From: Hydnum rufescens UP504
Taxonomy: Eukaryota; Basidiomycota; Agaricomycetes; Cantharellales; Hydnaceae
Length of the DNA stretch: 64,000 nucleotides
Direction: 5' to 3'
NCBI GenBank assembly: GCA_014904985.1
Contig: MU128921.1
Coordinates: forward strand, 203,944-267,943
A program made the position numbers and the translations under genes. The notes beneath the pieces were generated by a model that saw only the letters and a program-made list of their open reading frames with translations, made no database searches and was not told where the DNA came from. Numbering within the stretch: position 1 is the stretch's first letter; each line of letters starts with the position of its first letter. This document shows positions 22,294-34,500 of the stretch, in pieces.

Positions 22294-25200
22294 ATGGCCC
22301 TGGAAAACCCTCAGCCGTCTCTCCAGTCACTCTCTGCTTTGTTTCCATTAACCTTGCCAGTGCCTACTCCACTGACGCATCCCGATCTTGTCACTCCAAA
22401 AGACCTCCATCGAGAGGAAGACTTGCTTCGGAACCCATCCTCTTTTAGATTATGGTGGACCACCATCAACGCTACTAAGGACGCAATTGTCGCCGAACAA
22501 AAAAAGGCGCAGCCAACCCTACCCCCTGCAGTGACGGCTCTTCTTGGCCCTCTCGCTACCCCAGTATCCAGACTTGGCCTCCAACGGCTCACATATCTCT
22601 ACGAATCCGCGCTAGCTCACTTCCCCGCCTCATTCAAGCTGTGGAAGGCATATCTCCAGATGCGGTGCCTATACGTCCTGGGAAAAGGAATCAAACCCAA
22701 ACGTGCGGGTGGGCGGAAGAAGTGGGCAGATATGAAGGAAAGTATTGCAGACGAGGAGCTCGAGATGGAACACTACGATGGTGGCCTCGATCCTGCTTTA
22801 GGCTGGGCAGAATGGAAAGCTCTGATAGCAACGTTCGAACGAGCACTCATGTGGCTCCCAACGGTCAGTGTCTTTAGTTCTATATGTGTCGCAGTTTATT
22901 TAATATATACATCACGTTAAGATGCCTAGGATTTGGTTGCTTTACTTTAACATATTCACTCATCCCCTTTGCCCCGCTCCCATCCAATGTACCCATGCGC
23001 GGCGCACTTTTGATCGTGCTCTTCGCACACTACCACCAAGTCTACATGCTCGCATGTGGCCCCGGTATCTCATCTGGGCCGAGCTTAAGAGCGGAATGAC
23101 TACGGTCGTGATATACCGGCGCTACCTTCGGGTTGATCCTTCTTTGACTGAGCACTACGTCCGCATCCTTCTGAACGAACCACCGTTCACAGATGATGAG
23201 ACTGTAGATTCGAAGCCAGTCGTGGTCCCACCGCCGAGATCCAAACCACGCCCACTAGAAGCAGCGAAACTACTCCTCTCACTTGCTCGCAAAGCATCTA
23301 GAGGGGAATACATCTCATCAGAGGGCAAATCACCTTATCAATTGCTCCTTGCATGGCTAGAGGTCGCGGAGCGGTATGCAGACGAAATAGGGCTTGAACC
23401 CACCCTTGCGGAGAAGAGGCGCGCAGAACGTGCCAAGCGAGAAGAGCAAGAGCAAAGGCTCAAAGAAGAAGTCCAAAATCCAAAGGATGAGGAGCGTGCC
23501 AGTGCCGAGGGAAATCTCATCCGGTTTGCTGGGCCTCCTGTCCGTGTTAAGCCGGGGACTAGGTGAGACCGCGACTGTGGAGAAACCGTATGACGAGGAC
23601 GAAGATCCAGCAAGTGATGTAACGCTCGATGTGGAGGGCATCGTGAAGCAGGATGGCCTCGATGTATACAAGGATCAAGCCGGCCGAATTTGGAGTGGGT
23701 TGGCTACATACTGGACCAAACGGGGCGAATTCGATCGAGTGAGTCAATTTTAAGTCGTGCACGTCAGAAATACCCTCAATCTTGTCTCACGACTATCGAT
23801 AGGCCAAGGCAACATTCGAAGAAGGCCTTGAAAGCGTTCTTACCATTCGTGATTTCACTCAAATCTTCGATGCCTACGCAGAGTTCTCCGAATCTGTCAT
23901 TAGCGCCCTTATGGACTCGCTCGCGGACGAGGACAATGAAGACGAGGATATTGCACAGACCGAAAAGGAGTTAGACGTGAGGATGAAAGACTTCGAGGAA
24001 TTGATGGATCGTAGACCCTTCCTTGTGAACGACGTTTTACTTCGACGGAACCCTAATGATGTTCAGGAATGGGAGAAGAGGGTCGCTCTTTGGGCTGACA
24101 ACGACGAGAAGGTATGCATTCATGTCTCTGGCTGGCCGCCTTCACCCAAACTTTCGCAAAAGGTAGCCGAAACGTATACGAATGCGATCAAGACAATCAA
24201 TCCACGCAAGGCGACCCCAAATTTCCACAATATTTTTGTTCATTTTGCGAAGTTCTACGAAGTCGGGGGCGTCACGTCATCTGCAACTTCAGACCTTGAG
24301 AGTGCTCGGCGAGTCCTGGAGAGTGGCACCAAGATACCGTTCAGGACTGTCGATGAGCTTGCAGAAGTGTGGTGCGAGTGGTCTGAGATGGAGCTCCGGA
24401 ATGAGTGGATATCATCTATTGGCTTTGACTCGAGGTCGGAAGTATTGACACATCGTTTCCCTAGGAATTACGACGAAGCCATTCGTATCATGCAAAGAGC
24501 AACCGCAATACCGAAAAATGTCAAAATTAATTACCATGACCAAGTGTGTCTCACAGCCGCATCGGCCATTGCGGGTTCCCTCATCTCATTCATTCAACAG
24601 ACACTTCCAGTGCAAGCCCGATTGTTCAAGTCATTAAAGCTTTGGTCATTCTATGTTGATCTCGAGGAGTCTATTGGCTCTGTGGACAGCACGAAAATGG
24701 TGTATGACAAAATTTTGGAGCTCCGGATAGCCAACGCCCAGGTCTGCTAGATTTACTTGCTGCGCTGTGCAGATATAATATAGTGTTTTCACTGAATGCC
24801 CTCGCATTTTTCATAGATTATTATCAACTACGCTGCCTTCCTCGAAGAGAACAATTACTTCGAAGAGAGCTTCAAGGTATCTGGTTCCTTGATTTGAGAT
24901 ATCTATTTATGTCTAATATTTATCATTTATGCAAGGTTTACGAGCGAGGAGTGGAGCTCTTCACGTATCCTGTTTCCTTCGAGATTTGGAACATATATTT
25001 GTCCAAATTTGTCAAACGCTACGTATGTATATGTGACCTTCTGGCCATGACTTCATTCGTAGGCCTCTCTCTCTAACTTCAGGACATAGGGTGGCACGAA
25101 ATTAGAGCGGGCCCGTGATCTCTTCGAGCAGGCATTGGAGAAATGCCCTGAAAAATTCTGCAAACCGATCTTTCTCATGTATGCCAAGCTCGAGGAAGAA

Positions 25201-25872
25201 CATGGTCTTGCTAAGCGAGCTATGGGCATCTACGACCGTGCTACTCAAGTGGTAGAGGATAAGGATAAATTCGAGGTCAGTGCTCCGTTCAACGTTTTGC
25301 CTCTCCGTTCCTCAATGCTTTGTCTCTAGATGTTCACAATCTACATCGCCAAAGCCACGGAAAACTTCGGACTACCTGCCACACGTCCGATCTACGAGCG
25401 TGCTCTCGAAGTCCTGCCGAACCGACAAACAGCCCAGATCTGCCTTCGCTTCGCCTCCCTCGAACGAAAACTCGGGGAAATCGACCGAGCACGCGCCATT
25501 TATGCGCACGCTTCCCAGTTCTGCGATCCCCGTGTTGACCCCAAATTCTGGGCTGAGTGGAATTCATTCGAAATCGAGACTGGATCAGAGGATACTTTCC
25601 GCGAGATGCTCCGTATCAAGCGAAGCGTTCAAGCGCAGTTCAATACGGCGGCAAGTTACCTCGTTGCACAGGCCGAGGCCACAAGGTTAGGGGCTAAGGA
25701 ACAGCAGGATACTCCGGCTGCCGCGGCCGATCCGATGGCTGCAGTGGAACACGAAGCTGGGAAAGCCAAAGGTCCTGCTTTCGTCTCTGCCGGCGCTTCT
25801 AGTGCCGAGAATCAAGAGACCACAGGTGTGGCGAATGCCGATGAGATTCAGATTGAGGACGACGATTTCTAG
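22294..25872 (+). CDS. SYF1: Pre-mRNA splicing factor SYF1 (XAB2 family, HAT repeats)
   Basis: Ten exons: 22294-22863, 22922-23738, 23803-24111, 24163-24404, 24465-24543, 24601-24741, 24817-24876, 24936-25022, 25090-25275 and 25330-25872, giving about 1010 residues. The protein is a chain of HAT (half-a-TPR) repeats; hallmarks are RRTFDRALRTLP, EVYKDQAGRIW-type (here DVYKDQAGRIW), INPRKATPNFHNIF, AIRIMQRATAIPKN, PVQARLFKSLKLWSFYVDLE, YERGVELFTYPVSFEIWNIY, RARDLFEQALEKCP and RPIYERALEVLP. SYF1 belongs to the Prp19/NTC complex, scaffolds the catalytic spliceosome and, as XAB2, links to transcription-coupled repair. Three introns are multiples of three without stops, so the raw frame hides them. 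One extra base near 23,561 breaks the frame (VKPGT should continue as GETATVEK). In an essential gene this suggests sequence error. Confidence 0.93.
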
Positions 25873-26619
25873 CTTGGTACATATTGCTTGTTGTATCCTT
25901 GCCTGCTATTAATATTCAGTGCGATGTCTTCCTCTTGAATTCAACTGAGTGCAGCAATTTTGACGTCTTGCAGTGGTCCAGGTCTGTATTGGGAAAAGCA
26001 ATCAGAAAACATTCCTTTGAAAATAAACAGTGCGATGGGTGCCCTTACTGGAGGCGCTCGACGTCCTCAGTTCCGGCCGCTGCCTAAATGATGCACACTA
26101 CTGTTTCATATTACAGTAATCAGGGAAGGCAGGCTCTGATTGCCTGAAAAACATCAGATATCCCTCGGCATGGCTCCTTCAACTCGGAGATTTCCTATAG
26201 AATTGTACCTCCCCCCACTTATCCGCATTTTCCCGGGGATCAAGGTCGCCACGGTCTCGATAATGAGACAAAACAGCTTTGTTTTCGCTCTTATAATTAA
26301 AGGGTCTACATAAAGTGGTATGCTTCACAAGTGCTTCACCCACAAAATACAAAATACACTTGCTACTTACAGTAATTCGCCCAAAACAATATGCGGGCTG
26401 AAAAAGTATAGTCCAACGCTTGGTATTTACATTACCAAAGTGAGAAAATCAACAAGGGCGTACGATAAAACTGAGACTGTTTCTATATGACGGGAAGGCA
26501 AAATATGGGCAATTCGGCAAGGTCTTCGGCCCGGCACTTTCCGCGTGCTTGGTCCTGGCAAGACCGCGAACACCAGCCTCGAGGCGGAGTTCTCGATTGT
26601 GGCTCTCTAAACCCTTCCG
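25873..26619. other. Intergenic between SYF1 and cyclin gene
   Basis: About 750 bp: SYF1 3' flank and cyclin promoter. No gene or repeat recognised. Confidence 0.5.
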
Positions 26620-27739
26620 ATGAGCGGAAACAGTTACACGCTGCAGCCTCTGGCCTCGTTGTCTCAAATAAAGGAAACCCCTTCTAGAACAGACGGGATT
26701 CCCTCTGAGCTCGAAGAAGATCTCCGGGCATATGGATGCAAACTTATCCAGCAGGCAGGGTTATTACTTAAACAGTAGGGGGACCCATCCGTCAATTGGA
26801 GTGATTCAACCTGACTGGAACGGCCTATTTTTTGATCATTTTATCATTTAGAAAGCAGGTCGCAATGGCTACAGCGCAAGTTCTGTTCCAACGGTTTTGG
26901 TATGTGACGTCCATGAAACAATTCGGAATCGGGGTGGGTATCTGGTGAATTTTATCATTATAACTCTCGATGTTGAGTGGCCCCCGCAGGACATTGGAAT
27001 GGGCGCTTTATATCTTGCGTCCAAACTGGAAGAGTGCCCAATACGAATGCGAGACCTCATCAATGTCTATGATCTCCTCCTTTCTCGCGCTCGATATCAT
27101 ATTTCCTCCCCCTCATCTTCATCCCTTGCTTCTGGGTCAAGGTTCTCTCTCGAGCATTCTGCTCTCGCTCCGCCAGTGTACATCCCAATGCCCTATTTCG
27201 CTCCAGAATTCTATGACCTGAAAGACGCCCTGGTCGTGGCCGAGATGCAAATACTGAAACGGCTAGGCTTTAATGTTCATGTTCAGCTTCCTTACGGGAC
27301 AATGGTCAATTATCTGCAAGTGCTGGGTTTGGCAGGCCACGAGCAAGTGCCCCAGTCTTGTTGGGATTATCTTAATGACGCGTTGGTGTTTTTTCCCTGC
27401 TTATCAACGAAGGCATCCCAGGACTGAGGATAATATTGATGATTGTTTTATGTTCATTTTGCAAGCCTTCAAGCGCCGGTGTATGCCCTCTTTCCCTTCC
27501 CGACCCTTGCCTGCGCGAGCATCCTCCTTTCCACACGACATCACGATGTATCTCTTCCATCCGGATGGCATGATTTATTCGACGCGGAGTACGATGATGT
27601 GATGGCCGTTGCAGGTTACATCATGCGATTGTATCGGGAAAGGAGTGAAGAGGACAAGAAACGGTGGATCCATCTGGCTATTGGTGGGAAGAAGGCCGTT
27701 CGGAAGTGGTTAGAAGATCAAGGTGGAGGCGCGTCATAA
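26620..27739 (+). CDS. Cyclin L-type transcriptional/splicing cyclin
   Basis: Exons 26620-26774, 26852-26933, 26990-27381 and 27466-27739 give 300 residues. The first cyclin box is QVAMATAQVLFQRFWYVTSM then FGIGDIGMGALYLASKLEE; the second includes AEMQILKRLGFNVHVQLPY and, near the end, MAVAGYIMRLYRER. This is the L/K/T cyclin layout, closest to cyclin L: an insert rich in Ser lies after RDLINVYDLLL, and the protein ends GGKKAVRKWLED. Cyclin L partners CDK10/11-like kinases in RNA polymerase II transcription and splicing, in the nucleus. The C-terminal RS domain of animal cyclin L is missing, as is common in fungi. The last donor is a weak GTTGGT, chosen because it alone joins NDA to LQAPVYALFP in frame. 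Confidence 0.88.
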
Positions 27740-27827
27740 TACAGGATGGAGCAGGTGGTTATTTGTACGCATTTTACACGTTTTGGCGAATAATGGATGA
27801 AAACGATAACACTCTGCTGAGCGCGCT

Positions 27828-28374
27828 TCAGCGCTGCCGTCTTCGTTGCGATCCTTTTTTGATGTGTCCCTCCGGGATCCACTCATTCACCGCCTCCTTG
27901 GGATCTTCGACCTTGACGGGCGCCGGTTGACGACTAGATACTTTGCGCTTCACCACCTTGGTCTTTTTCGGGGAAGGCTTGGTTGGAGAAACCTCTACCG
28001 CACTAGGCGCCGCACCTGATAGCGCTGCCTCCGCCGCCTTGACTGCCACATCGATCTCTTCCGGACTGACTTGTTCACCTCGTCTCAGACGCGCTGCAAT
28101 CTCAGGCGTGACTTTGATCTGACGCGTATTCGTGATGAAGCCAGGTGCACCTTTTCCAAAGCCGGTTTTTGATGGGGGTCGAACGAACGTGTTGTCGATA
28201 TATCGCCCAAGGAAGAAGAGCGCAACGCCCGTCACGCCATAGACCGGAAGTCTGTGGGGAAGGAAGTTTCAGTGAAACAAAAAAAGACAGAAACCCTGGA
28301 ACAAGGACAGACAATTTTGGATCCAACCACTCCATGACACCCGGCGGTATGCTATTTGCGAATGCAGTGGCCAT
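27828..28374 (-). CDS. Small single-pass membrane protein, conserved hypothetical
   Basis: Two exons, 28374-28313 and 28251-27828, give 161 residues. After a short N-terminus (MATAFANSIPPGVMEWLDPK) comes one hydrophobic segment (VYGVTGVALFFLG), then FVRPPSKTGFGKGAPGFITN, a helical TPEIAARLRRGEQVSPEEID stretch and a basic C-terminus rich in Lys/Arg/Pro. I do not recognise a family. Only 92 bp separate its start from that of the holocytochrome c synthase gene on the other strand, so shared regulation and a mitochondrial link are possible but unproven. Its 3' end faces the cyclin gene 88 bp away. Confidence 0.68.
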
Positions 28375-28466
28375 CGTCGCTCTGCTTTGACAAGTGGACG
28401 TGGCTTGTGGGCAGTGTGGGCGCGGGAAAGCTCGGGGACTGCCGAATCCCACCGCAGCGACAATCG
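28375..28466. promoter_or_regulatory. Compact bidirectional promoter
   Basis: Only 92 bp lie between the start codons of the small membrane protein (-) and holocytochrome c synthase (+). Both promoters and 5' UTRs must overlap here or extend into the neighbouring gene. No TATA box is visible. Confidence 0.6.
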
Positions 28467-29180
28467 ATGGCCAACGGCGACGCACAACCTGCGGTATGCC
28501 CTGTGGATCACTCGTCGTCGGAATGGAAGAATTTGCCTCTGCCGGCTGATCACCCCCCAGTGTCATCCACGTCAACGTCCCTCCCTCAACATCGGGAAGT
28601 GTCTTCTATTCCTCGTACAGATGGACGAATTGGGTCTATCCTTCTCAAGCCCAATTTTACGCCGCTATGGCACGAAAGCAGCACGATCCCCGTGCATCAG
28701 ACATGCCCGTCCTTGTTCCAATACATAATGCTGTCAACGAACGCGCGTGGAGCGAAGTTATGACATGGGAACGAGGCAAGGGAGGGGAAAATTGCGGAGG
28801 TGTCAAACTTGTGAGCTTCAAGGGTCGGCCAAAGGAACGAAGCCTTCGTGCTCGATGGAATGTGATGCTTGGGTCCGTACATTTTCATTTAGAAGCTTTG
28901 GTGCCGTCTATTCACGTCTTTGCGATGCATCAGCTATCAGGCACCCTTTGACCGGCACGACTGGATAATAGATCGCTGTGGCGTAAAACAACGATATATT
29001 ATTGACTTTTATACGGGCAAAAACGCGACTCGGACATCCTCGCCAGCGAACGGGTCACCGAATTTGGCGTTCTTCTTGGACGTCCGACCTGCGGTTGATA
29101 ACTGGGATGGGTTACAATTGCGTATCTCCAAGTTCTTCGAATCATTCTTCGTCGGCAGGGGAGAAGCGAAGCAGCGGTAG
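28467..29180 (+). CDS. CYC3: Holocytochrome c synthase (cytochrome c heme lyase)
   Basis: Exons 28467-28872 and 28934-29180 (intron 61 nt), about 217 residues once one base is restored. The N-terminus carries the Cys-Pro heme-binding motif (AVCPVDHSS). Then come EVSSIPR, WVYPSQAQFYAAMARK (after a frame change), VLVPIHNAVNERAWSEVMTW, ARWNVMLGYQAPFDRHDW across the intron, IDRCGVKQRYIIDFYTG and LDVRPAVDNWDG. These are the standard blocks of HCCS, which attaches heme to the CXXCH motif of apocytochrome c in the mitochondrial intermembrane space. A single missing base near 28,628 (an A run: GGA CGA A-TTGG) separates the two frames; the downstream family match is otherwise complete. Sequence error is the simplest reading. 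Confidence 0.92.
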
Positions 29181-29951
29181 ATGCTCATCAGCATATATCA
29201 TTATTTACTTCTGTGCGACACGCTCTCTCCCCTAGATAACCATCTAACCACGACCGGAAACGGCGGTTTCGTTCATCGGTTCTGATGAGTCCCAAACTTC
29301 AATGAGCCCAGGTTAGTGAGCAAGAAGTATGTGCAACACTAGGCTCCCTGAGCAAGCTAAGGACTTCTCAGACGTTCTGGGTCCCCGTCCATTGTTGTGA
29401 GTAGGGGAATTGTCGCACTTTAATGGTGTATACATGTTGGCTAGGATCATCGTCGAGGGACCGGGCCCGCAAAGCCAGCCACCAAAGTGCCACTCGCTGC
29501 GGGCCGATTGGCGCTCCCTAGGATGAGTGCCAGTAGGCGGAAACCAGGAAAATCCTTGGTTCACGGCGAGGACTGGGAGGAAATGATCAGGAACTGAGCT
29601 GAGAAGTTATCACTCGATGGGCAACTTGGCAAGTTTTATTGGTCAGAAAACCGATAAGCTGTGGGTCAGACCACAGAACTGGGTGTGTCGCCTTCATCCA
29701 AGGTTAGGTTAATACGACGCCTCCATTCCGACTGCCTCCATAAGGTCGTGCCATGACCACCGAGCTTGTAGAACATTGTGGCTGTGTGCAGACTTCCGGC
29801 AAGTGCCGAGTCTTCTGACTGGGCCCGTGACCAGTCTCCTTAGCCCGGGAAAAGTATTCCGACAAACTTGCCAAGCGGTCACGAGTCTATCTTCTGTGAC
29901 ATACGCCCGATAAATCCGCGAAAACGCCGTGATGTGGCCTCGCTCTCCGTG
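29181..29951. other. Intergenic between HCCS and GH88
   Basis: About 770 bp, including the GH88 promoter; no gene, RNA or repeat recognised. Confidence 0.5.
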
Positions 29952-31526
29952 ATGTTCTCTTGGATCGTCGCACTCACCCTCCTTGTATCTGCCTCTGTGG
30001 TGCTGGGACTCCCGGAAAACCTGTATTCGCCTCTGATCAGCTCGAAGCTCGCCGCGACCTCCGCAACATATCTAGGAAAATACCCTCAGTACACGGACCA
30101 CGCATCGCCGGCGCAGTGGATTTGGTTTAACCCCGACGGATGGACCTCTGGATTTCTTCCCGCCACACTATACGAGCTTCATACCAGACAATCTCTTTGT
30201 CCCGAACAGTCTGATGGGATTGATTGGCTTTCTCGAGCGCGAAACTGGAGCGCGGGCTTAGTGCCTCTGGAAACGGCAAACCACGTAGGCCATGATGTGG
30301 GTTTCCTTAGCTTCCCTTTTGTTGAAGAACTCAAACTGTTAGTGTCTTGAATTTTTCAACTCGATTAGTGGTAACAAATTTCGTCTATGCAGAAATCCAA
30401 CGAATGCAGGTGCAATCCAAGCTGTCAATGCCTTTGCGAATGATCTGGCGCGGAGATTCAATCCCGTCGTGGGTTGTACGCGTTCATGGGACTCCCCTGA
30501 TCCAGACTTTGAAGTGTACGTGGGGCATTGGCGGGTTTTTTCCGCGTAAAACCATCCCCGTTAAGCCCTCAATTGTGTAGTATCATCGACAACATGATGA
30601 ATCTCGATGTTCTCTTCGTCTCCTCGCAACTCACAGGGAATACAACTCTCCATGACATCGCCGTCTCGCATGCAGATAAAACACGCATCAACCACTTCCG
30701 TCCGGATAATAGTACTTACCACGTTGTACACTACAACTCGGTCACCGGGGCCGTGACTTCAAGAGTCACGGCCCAGGGTTATGCGAATAACAGTACTTGG
30801 ACGCGCGGACAATCGTGGGCCATCTATGGGTATGCAAACAGTAAGTCCTTGTTCACTTTTTTCTGTTGTGATTCTCGGACCTGAAGGATGGACCAGTCTA
30901 TCACCGGACGGGTTTCCAACGATATCTCGATACGGCGCGCGGGGCGGCTAATCTTTACCTATCACGTCTGCCGGCATCCCAGTTCCTCCGATGGTAAACG
31001 TTCAGCAGTTTTTTTGTATGCAATTTCTATTGATTTTTGTGGAATTGGCAGGGACTTTGATGCTCCTGCACCTGCACCTGCTGACACGTCCTCGGCTACT
31101 ATTGCTTCGAACGGACTTTTGCTCCTGTCGCAACTGGAGCGATCTCTGGGAATGAAGGAGCGGCGTTATACTATGCGAATTCTGCCATCGGGGTAAGTAC
31201 AAAATAACAGTCTTTGTCTGCCCTCACGCGATCTTCACGACTTTGCGGACTATGGCACACAGATTCTTCAAGGCACGGCTAACCTGGCTTGGAGCCCGAC
31301 ATGGCAGAGTCTGCTGTCGAACGGTACGGTGAACAAACCGGCTGGTAATTACTTGACTGGAATCGTGTACGGTGACTATTACTGGATCAAGGTGAGGTCA
31401 TCTGAGAGATACTTTACTACTCTGTGACTGAACTGGCTTTTCAATCTGATATAATCCTTTGCGTAGGCGGGCAACGAGCTCATCAGGCAAGGCTACGTGG
31501 CATGTCCTCAATTGAAGAAGCCTTAG
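29952..31526 (+). CDS. Secreted GH88-family unsaturated glucuronyl hydrolase-like enzyme
   Basis: Seven exons: 29952-30337, 30393-30515, 30581-30840, 30897-30993, 31052-31192, 31263-31391 and 31467-31526, giving about 398 residues. ATG 29952 starts a clear signal peptide (MFSWIVALTLLVSASVVLG). An alpha/alpha-barrel hydrolase follows, with WTSGFLPATLYELH, HVGHDVGFLSFPF, DNMMNLDVLF (catalytic-type Asp), WTRGQSWAIYG, a DFDAPAPAPADTSSATIASNGLL segment with a second conserved Asp, and YGDYYWIKAGNEL near the end. GH88/GH105-type enzymes hydrate the terminal unsaturated uronic acid released by polysaccharide lyases; the natural substrate of the fungal members is unclear. One A is missing near 31,151 (LERSLG should continue NEGAALYYANSAIG). 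Confidence 0.88.
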
Positions 31527-34500
31527 GAGGCTGTCTTGTCATTGATTAAGATGGTCTAAAATAACCCTCGTAATCGTGTTTATTAATTACTGTAAAGCAG
31601 GCATCCATGCGGTAATTGCATATTGGTTTCGGCTGGAAAAGCGAGAATTTCTAAGATTGCGATTAATGTGTTATAATAAATGCGATGTTCTTGAGGTTTA
31701 ACCCCACCGGGGGGCTAATTAGTGACTTGACGTCCAGAAGGAGCTCACTCCCGTCAATGAACCTACGATCGGACCACCACGAATGGCACTCACATCAAAA
31801 AGTCTAAAGAGTCAAGTCCCGTCACATTGATCAAGAAGAGAGCAGAGAAAAATAAACTAAAGCATTGGATCAAGCAAGTACATTAAATCATTACATGATA
31901 ATGTCTCGGGGGGGGGGCTGAAAGTCAGAAAGATCAACTGGCATGGAATCATTGCATGGTTCCCGAAACAGCGCACGACTGGAGTCTTTCCGTCCGTAGC
32001 CCAAAAGGAAGATTATAAGAAAGGAAGCACAAGGGGGGGCCACTTGTCTCTTGGGAGGGATACAACAGTGGGGGGGCTCTAGATGCTCGTCACTGCGGAC
32101 ATATCTGAACGATGGCACACTCGTTTGGGATTACGAACGCGAAAGGGCTCTTATCACTATCAGACCGGGGTGTCCTAGTGGCTGCCAGAAGTCGCGCTGC
32201 CCTCGCCACCACAGTGCATCCACAATGAAGATGGAGGGCATGGGGCATGCTGCAGGCTCGCTCTGACATATTAAGAGGCCAATGAAAAACCGAGAGCTTT
32301 TCGTGCCAGGTGAAGGGGGTTCCAGGTCCAGGAGAAATGGGCAGGAAAATGGAAATAACAATAAATACCGAGGCAGGAGTCCCTGTAGAAACGCGATGAA
32401 AGCACTCAAGACAGAAAATGCAAATGTCTAGGCGTATGTGATGCCACGAGGGGCGAAGTGTACAGAGGGACGCCGACGACAGCCCAGCGCCCGATACTTG
32501 AGCATCTTCCTTGATTATCGAAGATCCTCAGGATCCCGTGGGATATAGCAGGCCATGTATGATAACCGCGAAGCCAGAAGATGGCCAGAAGATTGACCCG
32601 TGTACATTCCCGCTAGAATAGTTCGCCCGGGTTTCCCTGTGCTTGGCCCCAGGATTGGGGCTCCCTGGTTCCACAGCATTGATACCTATGAAAGGCCCTC
32701 CAGCCCAGAGAAGTACAGATGACTCACCCCGGCTCATTTCCGTTCAGAAGAATCAACTATGCAAACTCCTCGTTTCTTCTGTCGTCCCCTAAAAATTAAG
32801 GGATGGAACCCCGCAGTATGTTAATACTCATGAGGAAGGGAGGTTGGAAGGAAAGATTAGAGGCCTCTTTGTTGGCAGCGTGACGTGCAATGGAAGTCGA
32901 GATGATCGCCTTGCCTATTTTTCAGCACGTCCCATGAAGTGACCATCCAGCTTTCTTATCGGTCGGAACCAGGCTAAAGTGAGTGTACGCCCAAATGAGC
33001 ATGTTATCTGAGAGTCCGAAGGACACCTTGCTATGCGTGGCTTTCACTCACTCCCCCCGCATTCAGGCTGACCCGATGATCCTAGGGGGCCACACACGGA
33101 AAGAACTGTAACCAAAACAAGCACATTACCCATCAGGGCAGGAGCAAACTGCCACTAGAGGCCATAAACCAATTCCGAGAAAGGCGTGGCGGGGGTGGAT
33201 CATTGCGGAAGCTGTCGTCTGGCTGTGTTCGCCTGGGAAGCGATTCCCGAGTACAGTACGCGGGGTAATTGGGTCGGATAACAGCCTTTGTATTAGGGCA
33301 TAATAGGATTGAACTGCACGTCGCTGGCCCGGAAAATTTTCTTCCGGAGTAGGCTTCGGCTAGGGGATACCTTGGACAGAGAGAGGTCTGAGAATATTCA
33401 TGGGCGCACCCAAGGGGGGCACCAAAAATGATCACACTAGAAGACGTAGGGTACTTATTCCTAGTAAAGATAGGGAGCCGGACTGGCGTGGAATGGCCAG
33501 AAATACTAGCGTTACTCCATGGTCTTCTGGAAGCTGTGGGTGAGCGGAACACCGCCACTCTCGCGCAGTCGAGGAACGAGCAATATGGGGAGAAATGTGG
33601 GAACTTGGGAGAAGCCGCGAGGTTCATAATATAGAAGACATCTAATAGGTCGATAGAACAGGAAGGTAAAAGAAGAACCATCCCCGTGAGGGGTATGGAT
33701 CCTTGCATAACTAGATCGAGGGATGCGTGGACTAACGTAATGCACATGACCATCGTAAGAACACGGAAGATGGCCGGGGGGATTGGCGTAAACTACAAGC
33801 CCCATAAAGGAGCATGATAGCCAGGACAAGCTCATCGACCGTTTGGGAAATTCTGACGAGCGCGGACGATCTTGGATCGCACCCAGCGGTCAAGTAGGGA
33901 TCGGATAGACGTGTTGGATTCCCATGTCCACGTCTAGATCGGAGCCTGTATTGAGCATCCTTGACAGTGTGAATGTAAGATCCACCAAAAGCGTAAAGAT
34001 CCTTGTCAGTGAATTCCCAGACCCCAGCAGCTGGTGACTGGAAAATTCATGTCAAAAGCGGGGCGGAAACAAGGCGGAAGTCCCCACGTCAAGAACGAGT
34101 GTACTCTTCAGGCAAGTGCTCAATTACTGCGTACGTAATCAAGGCCCGGGTAAATCCGCGGCGGCACATTTCAATCGCGATTGAGTCTTTGCGGGCACTG
34201 AAGATACTACACATTTGATAGATGTGGCAGCCCTCATATTCCTATTGACTTTATTCTCGGCATCACAAGCTCGAGCAAGGCATCAGTACCGGGGAATTTG
34301 ATCTCGCCAGACACCAGGAAGTACATCAGCCTGCCCTAGAATCGCAACGCCCGATTTTCTGAAGCTTTCCCCATGGTCACAATAGAGGCCCGAACAGCAA
34401 TCTCCAGGCCTCGATCCTTATCGCAAGTTACTAAAGGCGGGGATTCGTTCCAAGGCATTGCGCCCGTGTCTGCTTCAGCTGTCTCTGTGGGCATGTGCTG

